From NCBI GenBank assembly GCA_011056825.1, contig DSBH01000154.1, positions 1-8,020 on the forward strand: 8,020 bases of DNA. The letters run 5' to 3'. The position numbers and the translations under genes were made by a program. Under the pieces are notes generated by a model. The model worked only from the letters and a program-made list of their open reading frames with translations. It made no database searches and was not told where the DNA came from. The DNA is from Deltaproteobacteria bacterium (GTDB lineage Bacteria; Desulfobacterota; Syntrophia; Syntrophales; UBA2210). Shown here piece after piece: positions 6,120-8,020 of this stretch. Position 1 is the first letter of the stretch, and every line of letters begins with the position of its first letter.

Positions 6120-6151
6120 GTTTTTCTTCATCATTTCGAGGAGTAACAGTC

Positions 6152-7465
6152 ATGGCCGAAAAAGCGACATTGATTCTTGACGGAAAAACGTATGAGTTTC
6201 CCATCATCACCGGGTCCGAAGGCGACAAGGCTATCGACATATCGAAGCTGCTCAAGGAAACCGGTTACATCACGTTCGATCCCGGTTACGTCAACACGGG
6301 AAGCTGCATCAGCGCGATCACGTACATGGACGGGAAAAAAGGAATCCTCAGATATCGCGGCATTCCAATAGAAGAACTGGCCGAACATTCCACCTTCGTT
6401 GAAACATCATACCTGTTGATTAACGGGAATCTCCCCACTCCGGACGAACTGGCGGCCTTCTCGGGACTTCTGAACGATCACTCCCTGGTTCATGAAGACA
6501 TGAAAACCTTCTTTTCGAGTTATCCCCGGGGCGCCCATCCCATGGGCATTCTCTCTTCGATGGTGAACGCCCTGCGGGCATTTTATCCCGAAGTACCGGA
6601 ACGGAGCCAGGAAGAAGAGCTCAATCTCACCGTGGCGCGTCTCCTATCGAAACTGCGGACGCTGGCCGCCATGTCCTACAGGATTTCCCGGGGTCACCGG
6701 GTGATTTATCCGTCCCATGAACTGGGGTACTGCGCGAATTTTCTGAATATGATGTTCGATTCGCCCGTCAAACCGTATGTTATCGACTATGACGTCGTCC
6801 GCGCCCTGGAGGTGTTCTGGATCACGTCAGCGGATCACGAACAGAATTGTTCCACATCCGCCGTCCGTCATGTCGGCAGCGCCCGGGTAAATCTCTACGC
6901 TTCCATCTCGGCAGGCATCAGCGCTCTCTGGGGACCCCTGCACGGCGGAGCCAACCAGGCCGTTATCGAAATGCTCCAGGAAATCAGAGACAGCGGCGGC
7001 GACCCCCGGCCTTTCATCGAACGGGCCAAGGACAGGAACGACCCCTTTCGCCTCATGGGATTCGGGCACAGGGTGTATAAAACCTATGATCCCCGGGCCC
7101 CGATCATCAAGAAAATGACCGACAAGATACTGACGAAGCTGGGACGCACGGACCCGCTGCTCGATATCGCGCAAAATCTGGAAGAACTGGTAATACGCGA
7201 CCCGTATTTTATCGACCACAACCTGTATCCGAATGTTGATTTTCACAGCGGCATACTGCTGCGGGCGATGGATGTCCCCGTGAACATGTTCCCCGTCATG
7301 TTCGCCATAGGACGTCTTCCCGGATGGATCGGCCAATGGATGGAAAGCATGGAAGATCCCGACAGAAAACTGTGCCGGCCCCGGCAGATTTACCTGGGAC
7401 CAACTCTGCGCGAGTATATTCCCCGGGACAAACGGATTCAAATGAAAGAGAACGGCGAACTGTAG
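6152..7465 (+). CDS. gltA: Citrate synthase (Si-type, hexameric GltA class)
   Basis: A 437-residue cytoplasmic enzyme condensing acetyl-CoA and oxaloacetate to citrate and CoA, the entry step of the TCA cycle. The length and the N-terminal beta domain (residues 1-60, with TFDPGYVNTGSC at 41-52) match the NADH-sensitive hexameric enzymes of Gram-negative bacteria such as E. coli GltA. The catalytic residues are in place: His264 in GPLHGGAN, His306 in GFGHRVYK and Asp363 in NVDFHSG. The substrate-binding residues include His229 in ADHEQNCSTS, Arg388 and Arg409 in CRPRQIY. GAGGAG (6138-6143) stands 8 nt before the ATG. The gene is single, with its own upstream region, and faces the transglycosylase gene across 15 bp. 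NADH inhibition is known for the class, not shown here. Methylcitrate synthase is unlikely because that group is shorter and lacks this N-terminal domain. Confidence 0.97.
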   Translation: MAEKATLILDGKTYEFPIITGSEGDKAIDISKLLKETGYITFDPGYVNTGSCISAITYMDGKKGILRYRGIPIEELAEHSTFVETSYLLINGNLPTPDELAAFSGLLNDHSLVHEDMKTFFSSYPRGAHPMGILSSMVNALRAFYPEVPERSQEEELNLTVARLLSKLRTLAAMSYRISRGHRVIYPSHELGYCANFLNMMFDSPVKPYVIDYDVVRALEVFWITSADHEQNCSTSAVRHVGSARVNLYASISAGISALWGPLHGGANQAVIEMLQEIRDSGGDPRPFIERAKDRNDPFRLMGFGHRVYKTYDPRAPIIKKMTDKILTKLGRTDPLLDIAQNLEELVIRDPYFIDHNLYPNVDFHSGILLRAMDVPVNMFPVMFAIGRLPGWIGQWMESMEDPDRKLCRPRQIYLGPTLREYIPRDKRIQMKENGEL

Positions 7466-7480
7466 CATCGACGCTACGGG

Positions 7481-8020
7481 TCAGACGTTCTCCATCGACC
7501 CGCCGGGTGAGTCCTTGAAATAGCGATAGTACCGAAAGACTTTTTCGATGTAGACGCGCGTCGCCGAAAAAGGGGGAACCCCGCTGTATTCCCTTACCTT
7601 CCGCGGCCCGGCGTTGTAAGCGGCAAGCGCGAGACGTGTCTGTTCGTTGAAAGCGTTCATGAGGCTCCTGAAATATCTGACGCCGGCGTCAATGTTTTGT
7701 TCGGGGTTAAACCCGTCCTCGACGCCGAGCGCTTCGGCGGTTCGGGGCATGAGCTGCATGAGCCCCATGGCGCCGCGGGTTGAAACGGCACGGGGATTAT
7801 ACCCGGACTCGGCCATGATGATCGCCTTCACCAGGGCGACGTCAACATCGTAGCGGACGGCGGCTTTCTCGATAATGTCATCGTAACTCTCGTCCTCCCG
7901 GCAGACAATACCGACAACTTCTTCGGCGGCCGCCTGCGCCGGCGCCGGATTCTCCACTGCTTCCTGAACGGGAGCGGAAGGCGGGGCTGTCTCAGAGAGA
8001 CAGTCATGCTGCTTCACGAC
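7481..8020 (-). CDS. Lytic transglycosylase, SLT domain (5' end outside window)
   Basis: The visible C-terminal part is about 180 residues; the frame is open to the right edge. It holds a lysozyme-like SLT (goose-type/Slt70-like) domain that cleaves peptidoglycan glycan strands, leaving 1,6-anhydromuramyl ends. Counting from the GTG at 8017, the catalytic Glu70 lies in IIMAESGYNPRAVS, followed by GAMGLMQLMP (82-91), the helix NIDAGVRYF (108-116) and ALAAYNAGP (130-138). A Pro/Ala/Glu-rich stretch (about 10-35) precedes the domain as a linker. Such enzymes act in the periplasm, yet no signal peptide or lipobox is visible; Cys6 is not in a lipobox context. So the true start and export signal probably lie beyond the window and the GTG is not the real start. 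Convergent with citrate synthase. Confidence 0.92.
   Translation of the reverse strand, partial: VVKQHDCLSETAPPSAPVQEAVENPAPAQAAAEEVVGIVCREDESYDDIIEKAAVRYDVDVALVKAIIMAESGYNPRAVSTRGAMGLMQLMPRTAEALGVEDGFNPEQNIDAGVRYFRSLMNAFNEQTRLALAAYNAGPRKVREYSGVPPFSATRVYIEKVFRYYRYFKDSPGGSMENV

Larger units (their letters stand above)
5605..6151. other. Gene-free stretch between divergent synthetase and citrate synthase genes
   Basis: About 547 bp with no credible gene; one 88-codon open frame (5774-6040) runs through a repeat and resembles nothing. It contains a full repeat copy (5716-5743), a half copy (5844-5861), and a perfect hairpin CCCAC-ACA-GTGGG (5933-5945). A longer imperfect hairpin pairs GCACGGAAA (5963-5971) with TTTCGGTGC (5997-6005), with one G-G mismatch. 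A weak GGCC/GGCT stem at 6021-6034 runs into a T-tract ending at 6038. The citrate synthase promoter lies near its right end. I could not identify a convincing promoter for the leftward gene and recognise no riboswitch class. Confidence 0.65.

Noticed and set aside
7460..7479. A hairpin overlapping the citrate synthase stop codon (CTGTAGC with GCTACGG).
   Set aside because: The stem is short with one wobble pair and no U-run follows, so I do not call it a terminator.
1..8020. Search for CRISPR arrays, tRNA or rRNA genes, transposases, phage genes, toxin-antitoxin pairs or defence systems.
   Set aside because: No regularly spaced repeats, cloverleaf-like sequences or matching protein motifs were seen; genes are housekeeping or metabolic.

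Overview
This is a bacterial chromosomal window of moderately high GC with ordinary housekeeping and metabolic content. Gene types and protein flavour suggest Desulfobacterota (the former Deltaproteobacteria), perhaps a Syntrophales-like fatty- or aromatic-acid degrader. The grounds are an AMP-forming medium-chain-type acyl-CoA synthetase next to an ADP-forming-type acyl-CoA synthetase subunit, a hexameric-type citrate synthase, and short palindromic intergenic repeats of the kind that yield spurious 'VIPAKAGIQ' peptides. This placement is an inference; there is no rRNA or other marker gene.

Layout. At 70-324 (minus) lies a cold-shock domain protein with a strong intrinsic terminator behind it. 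A gene-free stretch of about 520 bp (325-848) follows, carrying one good and one decayed repeat copy and a likely promoter for the next gene. At 849-1748 (plus) is an alpha/beta hydrolase. It converges, with a 15-bp gap, on a minus-strand block read right to left: an ADP-forming acyl-CoA synthetase alpha-type protein (5604-4210), an AMP-forming acyl-CoA synthetase (4081-2426) and a site-2 protease-family membrane metalloprotease (2387-1764). A consensus -35 box lies between the two synthetase genes, so the AMP-forming enzyme probably has its own transcript, with the protease gene 37 bp behind it. A second gene-free stretch (5605-6151) holds another full repeat copy, a half copy and the likely promoter for citrate synthase (6152-7465, plus). 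Citrate synthase converges, again with a 15-bp gap, on a minus-strand lytic transglycosylase that runs off the right edge.

How the genes fit together. The two synthetase-type proteins and citrate synthase all handle acyl- or acetyl-CoA: acids are activated to CoA thioesters (or thioesters are cleaved to save energy), and citrate synthase commits acetyl-CoA to citrate. The cold-shock protein, protease and transglycosylase look like unrelated neighbours. I see no CRISPR, phage, toxin-antitoxin, defence or insertion-sequence genes. The points that merit a second look are the lone alpha-type synthetase with no ATP-grasp partner in view, and a repeat family whose stem shows a compensatory base-pair swap between copies. 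I found no convincing undescribed system.
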